19,342 bases of DNA, taken from assembly GCA_030832365.1 (NCBI GenBank), contig JAURJF010000011.1, positions 1 to 19,342 of the forward strand, written 5' to 3'. The notes under the pieces are model-generated. The model searched no databases and had not been told where the DNA came from. It saw only the letters and a list, made by a program, of their open reading frames with translations. Numbering within the stretch: position 1 is the stretch's first letter; every line of letters starts with the position of its first letter. This document shows positions 1 to 6,693 of this stretch, piece by piece. This DNA comes from Candidatus Nanopelagicales bacterium. GTDB taxonomy: Bacteria > Actinomycetota > Actinomycetes > Nanopelagicales > Nanopelagicaceae. Both the position numbers and the translations under genes were made by a program.

Positions 1-1
1 T

Positions 2-346
2 CCCGCTTTTTCAGAGCGCAGCGTTAATGAGGGATTCTCTGGTGGAGAGAAGAAGCGCCATGAGATTTTGCAGATGGAGCTACTTAAGCCAAAGATTGCA
101 ATCTTGGATGAGACTGATTCCGGTCTTGATGTTGACGCGCTAAGAATTGTCTCTGAGGGAGTTAATCGCGTAAAGAGCGAGCAGAACCTTGGCATCATGT
201 TAATTACTCACTACACCAGAATTCTTCGCTATATAAAGCCAGACTTTGTTCACGTCTTTGCTGGCGGAAAGATCGTTGAAGAGGGTGGGCCTGAACTTGC
301 TGATCGACTAGAAGAGAAGGGCTATGCGCAATACGCCAAGGCGTAG
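2..346 (+). CDS. sufC: SufC, Fe-S cluster assembly ATPase (5' truncated by window edge)
   Basis: C-terminal part of the ABC-type ATPase of the SufBCD scaffold, which powers Fe-S cluster assembly in the cytoplasm. The reading frame is open from base 2, and the real start lies upstream of the window. Visible are the SufC-style signature FSGGEKKRHEIL, a Walker B region ending IAILDETDSGLD (ABC ATPases usually have a catalytic Glu after the Walker B Asp, as here in LDE), and the switch-histidine segment MLITHYTRIL. The end, with a VHVFAGGKIVEEGG-like strand and a last helix, is normal for the family, so only the N-terminal half with Walker A is missing. It sits 10 bases upstream of sufS in the same direction. 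An internal ATG at 68 is not the true start, because the essential signature lies before it. Confidence 0.93.
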   Translation, partial: PAFSERSVNEGFSGGEKKRHEILQMELLKPKIAILDETDSGLDVDALRIVSEGVNRVKSEQNLGIMLITHYTRILRYIKPDFVHVFAGGKIVEEGGPELADRLEEKGYAQYAKA

Positions 347-356
347 GCGATAACTT

Positions 357-1610
357 GTGTCTAAATTAAACCTCTCAGCGATAAGGGCGGACTTTCCTAT
401 CCTTAAGCGAGAGATTCGTGGCACCAATCGCCTTATCTATTTAGATAGTGGAGCAACCTCACAGAAGCCAAACTCGGTTATGGCTGCTGAGCGAGATTTC
501 TATGAGAACCACAATGCTGCAGTTCATAGAGGTGCTCATCAATTAGCAGAGGAGGCAACTGAGCTCTATGAAGGAGCCAGAGCAAAAGTTGCTGCCTTCA
601 TTAATGCAGATATCGATGAGGTTATCTTCACAAAGTCAGCAACCGAGAGCATTAATGCAATTGCATATTCCCTTGGAAATGCCAGGGCAGGCTCTAAGTT
701 TCATATTAAGCCAGGAGATCGAATTGTTGTTTCTGAGATGGAGCACCATGCCAATTTAATTCCATGGCAGGAGCTATCTGCTCGAACCGGAGCTGAGTTA
801 GTTTGGTTTAAGGTAAGCGATAATGGTCGATTAGATCTATCTGATATGGATGAGCTAATTAATGAGAGAACTAAAGTTGTTGCCCTTACTCATCAATCAA
901 ATGTGCTTGGAACTATAGTTCCTCTAGATCAAGTAACAGCAAAAGCACATAGTGTTGGCGCCCTATTTGTTCTTGATGCCTGTCAATCTGTTCCTCATTA
1001 CAAAGTAGATGTAAAAGCTTTGAATGTTGATTTTATTGCCTTCTCTGGCCACAAGATGCTTGGCCCAACCGGGGTTGGAATCCTTTGGGGCAAAAAAAGC
1101 TTGCTAGATGAAATGCCACCCTTTCTAACCGGTGGATCAATGATTGAAACTGTAACAATGGAGAGAGCGACATATCTTGACGCTCCTAAACGCTTTGAAG
1201 CTGGTGTGCCAAATATGGCGCAAGCAATTGGACTTGGAGCAGCAGTTGATTATCTAAACGCCATTGGTCTTGATGAAATTCACGCTCATGAAGTTGAGTT
1301 AACTAAGGTAGCCCTTGATGGCTTGCAGGGCATTAAAGGACTTTCAGTAATTGGACCAAAAGATTTAGAGATGCGCGGGGGAGTAGTCTCCTTTGCTGTC
1401 GAGGGAGTGCATCCACATGATCTTGGCCAAGCCCTTGATCAATATGGGATTGCAGTAAGAACTGGTCATCACTGCGCATGGCCGCTAATGAGACGCTTTA
1501 AGACTGTTGCTACCACGCGAGCTTCTTTCTATCTATATAACGACTTTGAGGAAATTGAAGCTTTAATTGATGGAGTGGAGCGCGCAAGAAAGTACTTCGA
1601 GAGCCGATAA
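357..1610 (+). CDS. sufS: SufS, PLP-dependent cysteine desulfurase (group II)
   Basis: Takes sulfur from L-cysteine as a protein persulfide and passes it to SufU for Fe-S assembly. The 417-residue length is normal for the SufS/CsdA group. The fold-type I aminotransferase motifs are present: His130 in EMEHHAN stacks on PLP, Asp207 in LDACQS, the Schiff-base Lys233 in FSGHKMLGPTG, and the persulfide Cys373 in RTGHHCAWP, with Arg388 as the likely carboxylate ligand. Residues are numbered from the chosen start. The start is GTG at 357, 10 bases after the sufC stop; no strong Shine-Dalgarno is visible, so coupled translation from sufC is likely. The stop overlaps the sufU start by one base (TAATG). 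The short Cys loop next to SufU points to the SufS-SufU pairing of Gram-positive bacteria. Confidence 0.97.
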   Translation: MSKLNLSAIRADFPILKREIRGTNRLIYLDSGATSQKPNSVMAAERDFYENHNAAVHRGAHQLAEEATELYEGARAKVAAFINADIDEVIFTKSATESINAIAYSLGNARAGSKFHIKPGDRIVVSEMEHHANLIPWQELSARTGAELVWFKVSDNGRLDLSDMDELINERTKVVALTHQSNVLGTIVPLDQVTAKAHSVGALFVLDACQSVPHYKVDVKALNVDFIAFSGHKMLGPTGVGILWGKKSLLDEMPPFLTGGSMIETVTMERATYLDAPKRFEAGVPNMAQAIGLGAAVDYLNAIGLDEIHAHEVELTKVALDGLQGIKGLSVIGPKDLEMRGGVVSFAVEGVHPHDLGQALDQYGIAVRTGHHCAWPLMRRFKTVATTRASFYLYNDFEEIEALIDGVERARKYFESR

Positions 1611-2056
1611 TGGAACTAGATTCTCTTTATCAAGAAGTTATTTTGGAGCACTATAAGCGCCCTCTTAATAAGGCGTTAAAACCAAATCCAACAATTCAAG
1701 TTCAACATATAAACACCTCATGTGGCGATGAGATTACTTTAAATCTGCATACTGATGGCAAGAAGGTGATAGACGTTAGTTGGGAGGGAATTGGCTGCTC
1801 AATCTCGCAAGCTAGCACTTCAGTAGTATCGGATTTAGTGATGGGCAAAGAAATCGCTGAGGTCCTAGAGATTATCGATTCATTCCAGGGCATGGTCTTA
1901 AGCAAAGGAACAGATTCTGGCAATGAAGAGCTAATCGGAGATGGCGTAGCTTTTGCTGGAGTTTCTAAGTTTCCAGCTAGAGTAAAATGCGCTCTATTGG
2001 GATGGATGGCAACAAAAGATGCAATACTTCAGGCAACAAGTAGCGAAGGGAAGTAG
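1610..2056 (+). CDS. sufU: SufU, zinc-dependent sulfurtransferase partner of SufS
   Basis: IscU-like protein that in Gram-positive Suf systems accepts persulfide sulfur from SufS and hands it on, rather than acting as the main scaffold. It has 148 residues, the usual length. The three conserved cysteines and the aspartate that bind zinc in Bacillus SufU are visible: Cys38 and Asp40 in TSCGDEI, Cys63 in GIGCSISQAS, and Cys127 in RVKCALLGW. The spacer of about 20 extra residues between the second and third Cys (FQGMVLSKG...GDGVAFAGV), which distinguishes SufU from IscU, is present. The start ATG overlaps the sufS stop. The stop TAG is immediately followed by the next gene with no spacer. Operon placement and residues agree, so the assignment is firm. 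Confidence 0.96.
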   Translation: MELDSLYQEVILEHYKRPLNKALKPNPTIQVQHINTSCGDEITLNLHTDGKKVIDVSWEGIGCSISQASTSVVSDLVMGKEIAEVLEIIDSFQGMVLSKGTDSGNEELIGDGVAFAGVSKFPARVKCALLGWMATKDAILQATSSEGK

Positions 2057-2371
2057 ATGATGAGCGCATCGAGAGATGATGTAACAGAGGCAATGAAGGA
2101 TGTTATTGACCCAGAGCTAGGAATCAATGTAATTGATCTAGGACTTGTCTACGATGTCTCTATCGATGATTCAAATGTCGCAGTACTTGATATGACCCTT
2201 ACCTCTGCAGCTTGTCCATTACAAGATGTGATTGAGGATCAAACTAAATCAGTGCTTCAAGATCTAGTCACTGATGTAAAGATTAATTGGGTATGGATGC
2301 CACCATGGGGACCAGATAAAATCACCGATGATGGGCGTGAACAGCTTCGCGCAATTGGCTTTACTGTCTAG
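2057..2371 (+). CDS. sufT: SufT-like MIP18/DUF59 Fe-S maturation factor
   Basis: Small 104-residue MIP18 (DUF59) protein. Members encoded at the end of suf operons are implicated in delivering or maturing Fe-S clusters; related domains occur in PaaD and in the eukaryotic CIA factor MIP18. Family marks are DPELGINVIDLGLVY (residues 18-32), the conserved cysteine in TSAACPLQD (Cys53), and the C-terminal MPPWGPDKIT followed by REQLRAIGF. Two ATG codons in a row (2057 and 2060) open the gene directly after the sufU stop, with a purine-rich GAAGGGAAG just upstream inside sufU. It is the last gene of the suf operon here. The exact biochemical step is not shown by the sequence, and the symbol rests on context. 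Confidence 0.9.
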   Translation: MMSASRDDVTEAMKDVIDPELGINVIDLGLVYDVSIDDSNVAVLDMTLTSAACPLQDVIEDQTKSVLQDLVTDVKINWVWMPPWGPDKITDDGREQLRAIGFTV

Positions 2372-2399
2372 TTCGTTCCTCTCCTTCGCGATTCTGGTC

Positions 2400-2405
2400 T
2401 AGGGT
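2400..2405 (+). promoter_or_regulatory. candidate -10 box of a leaderless ABC transporter mRNA
   Basis: TAGGGT (TANNNT type) ends exactly six bases before the ATG at 2412, so transcription would begin at the A of the start codon. No convincing -35 box is seen. The same bases (AGGGTAGAGA) could instead serve as a weak Shine-Dalgarno, so this is tentative and gains weight only from the same spacing at pheS and argC. Confidence 0.3.
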
Positions 2406-2411
2406 AGAGAT

Positions 2412-4274
2412 ATGTCCCAAATGGCAGTTTGGATGTCTTTTCGTTCCTTCACAGCCGATTCTTCAGTTAAGAACCAGAAATTAAAACCAGGAACTGTAAA
2501 GAGAATCTTTGGATTCGCTCTTCCTTATAAGACCTTCTTAATTTTCTTTTTAATAACAGTAGTTATCGATGCATTCTTAATTGTCACTACTCCACTACTT
2601 CTTAGAAATCTAATAGATGATGGCGTCATACCAGGCAATTCTGCCTTGGTTACTCAGATAGCACTTTTGGTTGCCTTCATCGCAATTCTCGATGCCCTCT
2701 TTAACATGATTGGTAGATGGTTTTCAGCAAGAATTGGTGAAGGACTGATATTTGACCTTCGCTCGCAAGTCTTCACCCATATTCAAAAGCAATCAATTGC
2801 TTTCTTTACACGTACTCAAACCGGAGCTTTGATCTCAAGAATCAACTCTGATGTCATTGGGGCTCAGCAGGCCTTCACCTCAACCCTTTCTGGGCTAATC
2901 AGTAATGTTCTAAGTTTGATTCTGGTAACTGTAACGATGTTAATTCTCTCCTGGCAGATCACTCTGGTTTCGTTATTACTGCTTCCCGCCTTCATTATTC
3001 CGACTAAGTGGGTCGGCAAAAAGCTTCAGGGATTAACCAGGGATTCATTCAACCTAAATGCTGAAATGTCAGCAACTATGACCGAGCGCTTTAACGTCTC
3101 TGGCGCTTTACTAGTTTCACTTTATGGTAATCCAAGTAGTGAGAGTTCAACTTTTAGCGCCAGAGCTAGAAAAGTAGCAAACATTGGTATTTCAATCGCT
3201 CTATTAAACCGGCTCTTCTTTATCGCGTTAACTTCAATTGCAGCAATTGCGACTGCTTTTGCATATGGAGTTGGCGGACATTTCACAATCAATGAGCAGA
3301 TATCACTAGGAACCCTGCTGGCAATTACCGCACTTCTGGCTCGTCTTTATGGTCCACTAACAGCGTTATCTAATGTGCGCGTTGATGTAATGACTGCGTT
3401 AGTTTCATTTGAGCGCGTATTTGAAGTTCTTGACCTTGAACCTATGGTCTCTGATAAGCCAGATGCTAAGCCAGTTGGCAGTGGGGGGCTGAGCATCAAA
3501 TTTGATTCAGTCCGTTTCTCCTATCCAAGGGCTGAGGAGATCTCACTTGCCTCTCTGGAATCAGTAGCAAAGCCTGAGATTGTTGATAGTGGTGAGGTAT
3601 TAAAGGGAATTTCATTTGAAGTTCTGCCTTCAACAATGACCGCTTTAGTTGGTAGCTCAGGTGCGGGAAAGACGACGATTAGTGCGCTTCTACCACGTTT
3701 ATATGATGTTACCTCTGGCTCCATCGCGATCAATGGGGTTGATATCCGAGAACTGCAAGTCCAATCACTTCGCTCAAGCATCGGGGTTGTTACCCAAGAT
3801 GCGCATATGTTTCATGACACGATAGAGGCAAATCTTCGATATGCAAAAGTTGATGCCACAACATCTGAGATGGAGAAGGCTTGTCAAGATGCACAAATAC
3901 TTGAACTGATTAATTCCCTACCTAATAGATTTGAAACCGTTGTCGGGGAGAGGGGCCATCGACTCTCAGGCGGCGAGAAGCAAAGACTTGCCATTGCAAG
4001 GCTGCTTTTAAAGTCACCCAGAATTGTAATTCTTGATGAAGCAACGGCCCATCTAGATTCTGAAAATGAATTCCTGGTTCAAGCTGCGCTAGCAAATGCT
4101 TTAAAAGATAGAACAAGCATTGTTATCGCTCATCGCCTCTCAACAATTAGAGCTGCTGATCAAATCTTGGTTCTTGATAATGGCCTTATTGCAGAGCGCG
4201 GCAAACATGATGAACTCTTGGCGCTAAATGGAATGTATGCCGAGCTTTACTCTCGTCAAAGCTTTGGCGCTTGA
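2412..4274 (+). CDS. ABC exporter half-transporter (TMD-NBD fusion), substrate unknown
   Basis: A type IV (exporter-type) ABC half-transporter of 620 residues. The six-helix membrane domain covers about residues 37-325; hydrophobic segments begin near 40, 80, 160, 183, 262 and 298. The nucleotide-binding domain follows from about 360. Visible motifs are Walker A GSSGAGKT (414-421), Q-loop VVTQD (459-463), signature LSGGEKQRL (518-526), Walker B IVILDEA (538-544) with the catalytic Glu, and switch His574 in VIAHRLS. Because both catalytic Glu and His are intact, a homodimer is possible. An extra stretch of about 25 residues (about 373-395) sits between the A-loop region and the strand before Walker A. 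The family resembles MsbA/MdlB-like lipid or drug exporters, but the substrate cannot be told. ATG codons at 2412, 2421 and 2433 are all possible starts. The 3' end overlaps SURF1, which is on the other strand, by 19 bp. Confidence 0.93.
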   Translation: MSQMAVWMSFRSFTADSSVKNQKLKPGTVKRIFGFALPYKTFLIFFLITVVIDAFLIVTTPLLLRNLIDDGVIPGNSALVTQIALLVAFIAILDALFNMIGRWFSARIGEGLIFDLRSQVFTHIQKQSIAFFTRTQTGALISRINSDVIGAQQAFTSTLSGLISNVLSLILVTVTMLILSWQITLVSLLLLPAFIIPTKWVGKKLQGLTRDSFNLNAEMSATMTERFNVSGALLVSLYGNPSSESSTFSARARKVANIGISIALLNRLFFIALTSIAAIATAFAYGVGGHFTINEQISLGTLLAITALLARLYGPLTALSNVRVDVMTALVSFERVFEVLDLEPMVSDKPDAKPVGSGGLSIKFDSVRFSYPRAEEISLASLESVAKPEIVDSGEVLKGISFEVLPSTMTALVGSSGAGKTTISALLPRLYDVTSGSIAINGVDIRELQVQSLRSSIGVVTQDAHMFHDTIEANLRYAKVDATTSEMEKACQDAQILELINSLPNRFETVVGERGHRLSGGEKQRLAIARLLLKSPRIVILDEATAHLDSENEFLVQAALANALKDRTSIVIAHRLSTIRAADQILVLDNGLIAERGKHDELLALNGMYAELYSRQSFGA

Positions 4275-4975
4275 GCTCTTCGATCCTCACGAATTACAAG
4301 ATACCAAGCAAAGAGGACTAAGAATATAAAGAGTATCCACTGGAATGAGTAAGCCAGATGGGGTCCATCGCTTAGTTCTGGCAGGGCAGTTGCAACCTCT
4401 GGCGTCACTTCAGGATTTGAACTAGAGATTAAATCAAAGTAGATGGGCTCTGTTTCAATGGCTTGTTCCGAGTTCCACTTAACTAACTTTGGTGTTGAGT
4501 CTGCTCCAGGCAGAGCAAAGACGCTGCCTTGAACTCTTGACTCAATCTCAGAGGTTCTGACTCTGGCGGTGATTTCAATAGGTAGCGAATCAACCTTTTG
4601 AATAACTGGGGGAGTTTGGGCATCTTTGCCAGCTATCACCCATCCGCGATCTATCCAATACCTCTTGCCGCTATCAGAGATAAATAGCGTGATTACACCA
4701 AAACCATATTTACCCTCGTGATAACGATTTCTAATCAGGAACTCTTTGCTTGGATCAAAGTTTCCTTCAAGTGAGATACTGCGCCAAGAAATGTCTGAAG
4801 CTGTTTTACTACTTAAGTCATCTTCTGAAAGTAGAGCGGCTATGGAAATGTTTTTCCGGATTAATTCGTTATTTGCATGGCGAGTTTCATATCTGTCATA
4901 TTGCCATAAAGCGCCTTGCACACAGCCAAAGATAAGTAGTAGAGCCAGGGTTGAGACGGTTATTAGGCGGCGCAT
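4256..4975 (-). CDS. SURF1 family cytochrome c oxidase biogenesis protein
   Basis: SURF1/Shy1-type protein that helps haem insertion and assembly of haem-copper oxidase subunit I at the cell membrane. It has 239 residues with the hallmark topology: one N-terminal membrane helix (about 4-23), an extracytoplasmic domain, and a second helix near the C-terminus (about 212-229). Family marks are the WQYDR motif right after helix 1 (residues 24-28), WRSISLEGNF (64-73), YWIDRGWV (106-113) and HLAYSFQW (206-213) leading into helix 2. The end is a basic cytoplasmic tail. It lies 16 bases downstream of the DUF3099 gene on the same strand and is probably cotranscribed with it. Its 3' end runs into the ABC transporter gene. 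It implies an aerobic respiratory chain with an aa3-type oxidase encoded elsewhere. Confidence 0.93.
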   Translation of the reverse strand: MRRLITVSTLALLLIFGCVQGALWQYDRYETRHANNELIRKNISIAALLSEDDLSSKTASDISWRSISLEGNFDPSKEFLIRNRYHEGKYGFGVITLFISDSGKRYWIDRGWVIAGKDAQTPPVIQKVDSLPIEITARVRTSEIESRVQGSVFALPGADSTPKLVKWNSEQAIETEPIYFDLISSSNPEVTPEVATALPELSDGPHLAYSFQWILFIFLVLFAWYLVIREDRRAQAPKL

Positions 4976-4991
4976 TAAGGCAATCTTAGAC

Positions 4992-5291
4992 TTAACCTAT
5001 TTCGCGTTGTTTGCTTCTTAATACTGCGCTCTTGCCTCTAATGGTCTCCCTGCCACCATTTGCCATAATCACTGAGATGTAGGGAAGGGTTACTGCTCCA
5101 ACTAGAAAGAACCAGCGATAAGGACTTGGCGTAAAAACTGCTAGTAGAAAACAAGCAGTTCTTATCATCATTGAAATGAAATAGCGCTTCTGTCTTGAGG
5201 GAAGATCATCAGATAGGGCAGCGCCAGCCTCGGTAATGCTTTGATAATTGCGCCTCTTAGGCATCGCTAGATTCCAACGCTTTACGGCCAT
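4992..5291 (-). CDS. DUF3099 small membrane protein
   Basis: A 99-residue protein matching the actinobacterial DUF3099 pattern: an ITEAG...DDLPSRQKRY lead-in (about 20-37), then two membrane segments (about 39-55 and 59-77) and a conserved VIMANGGRE ending (74-82). Function is unknown; family members often lie near SURF1, as here, so a link to respiratory-chain assembly is possible but unproven. The start is uncertain. ATG at 5291 gives 99 residues, while an in-frame ATG at 5264 (MPKRRNYQS) would drop the first nine and fits family length as well. Neither has a clear Shine-Dalgarno. It diverges from infC across a 214-base gap that holds the infC promoter and leader. Confidence 0.85.
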   Translation of the reverse strand: MAVKRWNLAMPKRRNYQSITEAGAALSDDLPSRQKRYFISMMIRTACFLLAVFTPSPYRWFFLVGAVTLPYISVIMANGGRETIRGKSAVLRSKQREIG

Positions 5292-5326
5292 AGCTAAGCG
5301 TAGATGGGATAGACAATAAGCGCATT

Positions 5327-5355
5327 TTGACCTTCATTTTCGCACTCGCTAGTAT
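5327..5355 (+). promoter_or_regulatory. promoter of the infC operon
   Basis: TTGACC at 5327-5332 (5 of 6 to the -35 consensus), a 17-base spacer, then TAGTAT at 5350-5355 (4 of 6 to the -10 consensus). This is the best sigma-70-like promoter in the window. It puts the transcript start near 5362, about 145 bases upstream of the proposed infC start codon. Confidence 0.65.
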
Positions 5356-5361
5356 TTAGCC

Positions 5362-5505
5362 CTTGGTCAAATGACCAACATGAAGTGGAGCTAGCCGCTC
5401 CCACCTACCTCACTTTTAGGTGAGCTGGTCAACAAGAGCAAGACCAAAATTTTGGTCTCATTCTGGCGGCTGACTTCCATCATGCTTTTAGTGAAGGGAA
5501 GAGTT
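5362..5505 (+). promoter_or_regulatory. structured 5' leader of infC-rpmI-rplT
   Basis: The leader holds a row of inverted repeats: TTGGTCA/TGACCAA with an AA centre at 5363-5378; a 7-bp stem with one bulge at 5385-5404; CTCAC/GTGAG at 5409-5424, which competes with ACCTA (5403-5407) pairing to TAGGT (5417-5421); and a perfect 18-base palindrome AGACCAAAATTTTGGTCT at 5441-5458. GGTC at 5427-5430 can also pair with GACC at 5442-5445, so alternative folds are possible. A seven-codon reading frame (MTNMKWS, 5371-5394) is present without a good Shine-Dalgarno. infC-rpmI-rplT leaders are known control points (IF3 start-codon control, L20 binding), but this one matches no RNA family I recognise. 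Confidence 0.5.
5494..5499 (+). promoter_or_regulatory. Shine-Dalgarno deciding the AUC start of infC
   Basis: AAGGGA ends six bases before the ATC at 5506, a good distance for initiation there. The upstream in-frame candidates (TTG at 5452, ATG at 5482) have no comparable site, and the TTG lies inside the 18-base palindrome. Confidence 0.6.
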
Positions 5506-6078
5506 ATCAGCACCACTGATCCTCGTATCAACGATCGAATTCGCGTTCCAGAAATTCGTCTGATCGGAGCATTAGGTGAGCAAGTTGGCGTCGTAGCGAT
5601 AGATAAAGCGCTAAAGATGGCTGATGAAGCAGGTCTTGATTTAGTCGAGATCGCACCTGAAGCAGTTCCACCAGTATGCAAGATTATGGATTTCGGAAAA
5701 TATAAGTACGAAATTGCTCAGAAAGCGCGAGAGGCCCGGGCTAACCAGACCCACATTGTGGTTAAGGAAATCCGAATGGGTTTAAAGATCGAGAACCACG
5801 ATTACGAGACTAAGAAGAACCATATCGAAAAGTTCTTGCTTAGCGGAGATAAGGTGAAGGTAACTGTTCAATTCAAAGGACGGGAACAGACAAGACCAGA
5901 GATGGGATTTCGATTATTGCAACGTCTTGCAGAAGATGTAGCGACTTCGGGATTTGTCGAATTTGCTCCAAAGCGCGAGGGTAGAAGCATGACGATGGTG
6001 CTTGGACCAGTACGCAAAAAGAGTGAAGCACTTGCTGAAGCAAAGCGCGCCCGAGCCTCTAAGGCTAAAGAAGTTTAA
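5506..6078 (+). CDS. infC: Translation initiation factor IF-3, AUC start
   Basis: Binds the 30S subunit, checks the start codon and initiator tRNA, and prevents early 50S joining. From the chosen ATC the protein is 190 residues beginning MSTTDPRINDRIRVPE, matching the usual actinobacterial N-terminus. The N-domain covers about 8-76, including the linker-region helix KYKYEIAQKAREAR. The C-domain covers about 80-170 with KIENHDYETKKNHIEKF, KVTVQFKGREQTRPEMG and the closing GRSMTMVLGP. The tail is Lys/Arg/Ala-rich. A rare start codon is a known feature of infC (AUU in E. coli) and allows IF3 to repress its own synthesis. The same frame stays open upstream to TTG 5452 and ATG 5482, so automated calls may be 8-18 residues longer. 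It is the first gene of the operon with rpmI 23 bases on. Confidence 0.92.
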   Translation: MSTTDPRINDRIRVPEIRLIGALGEQVGVVAIDKALKMADEAGLDLVEIAPEAVPPVCKIMDFGKYKYEIAQKAREARANQTHIVVKEIRMGLKIENHDYETKKNHIEKFLLSGDKVKVTVQFKGREQTRPEMGFRLLQRLAEDVATSGFVEFAPKREGRSMTMVLGPVRKKSEALAEAKRARASKAKEV

Positions 6079-6101
6079 GTAAAGACAACAGGAGGAAAGA
6101 A

Positions 6102-6299
6102 ATGCCGAAAATGAAGACACATAGTGGCGCTAAGAAGACCTTTCGCGTCACCGGAACCGGAAAGATCGTGCACGAGCGCGCTGGCAAGCGCCACCTCTTG
6201 GAGCGTAAGTCTTCTCGAGTAACCCGTCGCCTTTCAAAGGATCAGACGGCCAATGATCGAAATACTTTTTCTGCCAAGCGTTTGCTTGGATTGAAGTAA
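6102..6299 (+). CDS. rpmI: 50S ribosomal protein L35 (bL35)
   Basis: Small basic protein of the large ribosomal subunit. The 65 residues match the family throughout: the start MPKMKTHSGAKKTFRVTGTG, then RKSSRVTRRL and a terminal KRLLGLK. It has the strongest ribosome binding site in the window, AGGAGG at 6090-6095, six bases before the ATG, as expected for an abundant ribosomal protein. It lies between infC and rplT in the classic order, 12 bases before rplT. Confidence 0.98.
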   Translation: MPKMKTHSGAKKTFRVTGTGKIVHERAGKRHLLERKSSRVTRRLSKDQTANDRNTFSAKRLLGLK

Positions 6300-6311
6300 G
6301 GGGGAGCAATA

Positions 6312-6674
6312 ATGGCAAGAGTAAAACGCGGTGTTCATGCCGCAAAGAAGCGTCGCACCACACTCGAGAGAGCTAGTGGCTATCGCGGTCAGCGCTCCCG
6401 CCTTTTTACAAAGGCAAAAGAGCAGGTAACTCACTCTCTGGTCTATGCCTTCAATGATCGCAAAGACAAGAAAGGTGATTTCCGCCAGCTCTGGATTACC
6501 CGTATCAATGCGGCAAGTCGTGCTAATGGAATTACCTACAACCGTTTTATCCAAGGATTAAAAGGTGCAGGAGTTGAGGTAGATCGTCGAGTTCTATCAG
6601 AGCTTGCAACTAATGATCCTGCTGCTTTCGCCGCCTTGGTTGAAGTAGCGCGCAAGAATGTAAAAGTTTCCTAA
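6312..6674 (+). CDS. rplT: 50S ribosomal protein L20 (bL20)
   Basis: Early-assembly protein of the large subunit that binds 23S rRNA domain II. In other bacteria it also represses its own operon by binding mRNA. The 120 residues are normal: an N-terminal basic extension MARVKRGVHAAKKRRTTLE, the long helix with GYRGQRSRLFTKAKEQV and YAFNDRKDKKGDFRQLWI, and a globular C-domain with INAASRANGITYNRFIQGL. A GGGGGAG ribosome binding site lies just upstream of the ATG. It ends 19 bases before the methyltransferase gene, with no terminator seen between them. Confidence 0.98.
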   Translation: MARVKRGVHAAKKRRTTLERASGYRGQRSRLFTKAKEQVTHSLVYAFNDRKDKKGDFRQLWITRINAASRANGITYNRFIQGLKGAGVEVDRRVLSELATNDPAAFAALVEVARKNVKVS

Positions 6675-6693
6675 AGTCTCGCGTTAAAAAGCG

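Noticed and set aside
4746..5021. Plus-strand open frames opposite SURF1
   Set aside because: Two overlapping frames antisense to SURF1 with no motifs; the minus strand carries clear SURF1 family marks.
5441..5458. 18-base palindrome as a Rho-independent terminator or attenuator
   Set aside because: It has no loop and is AT-rich in the centre, and no T-run follows, so termination there is unlikely; it is kept only as leader structure or a protein-binding site.
5452..5505. TTG 5452 or ATG 5482 as the infC start
   Set aside because: TTG 5452 lies inside the 18-base palindrome; neither has a good Shine-Dalgarno, and the added residues do not look like IF3. ATC 5506 has both spacing and family N-terminus. 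ATG 5482 remains the fallback.
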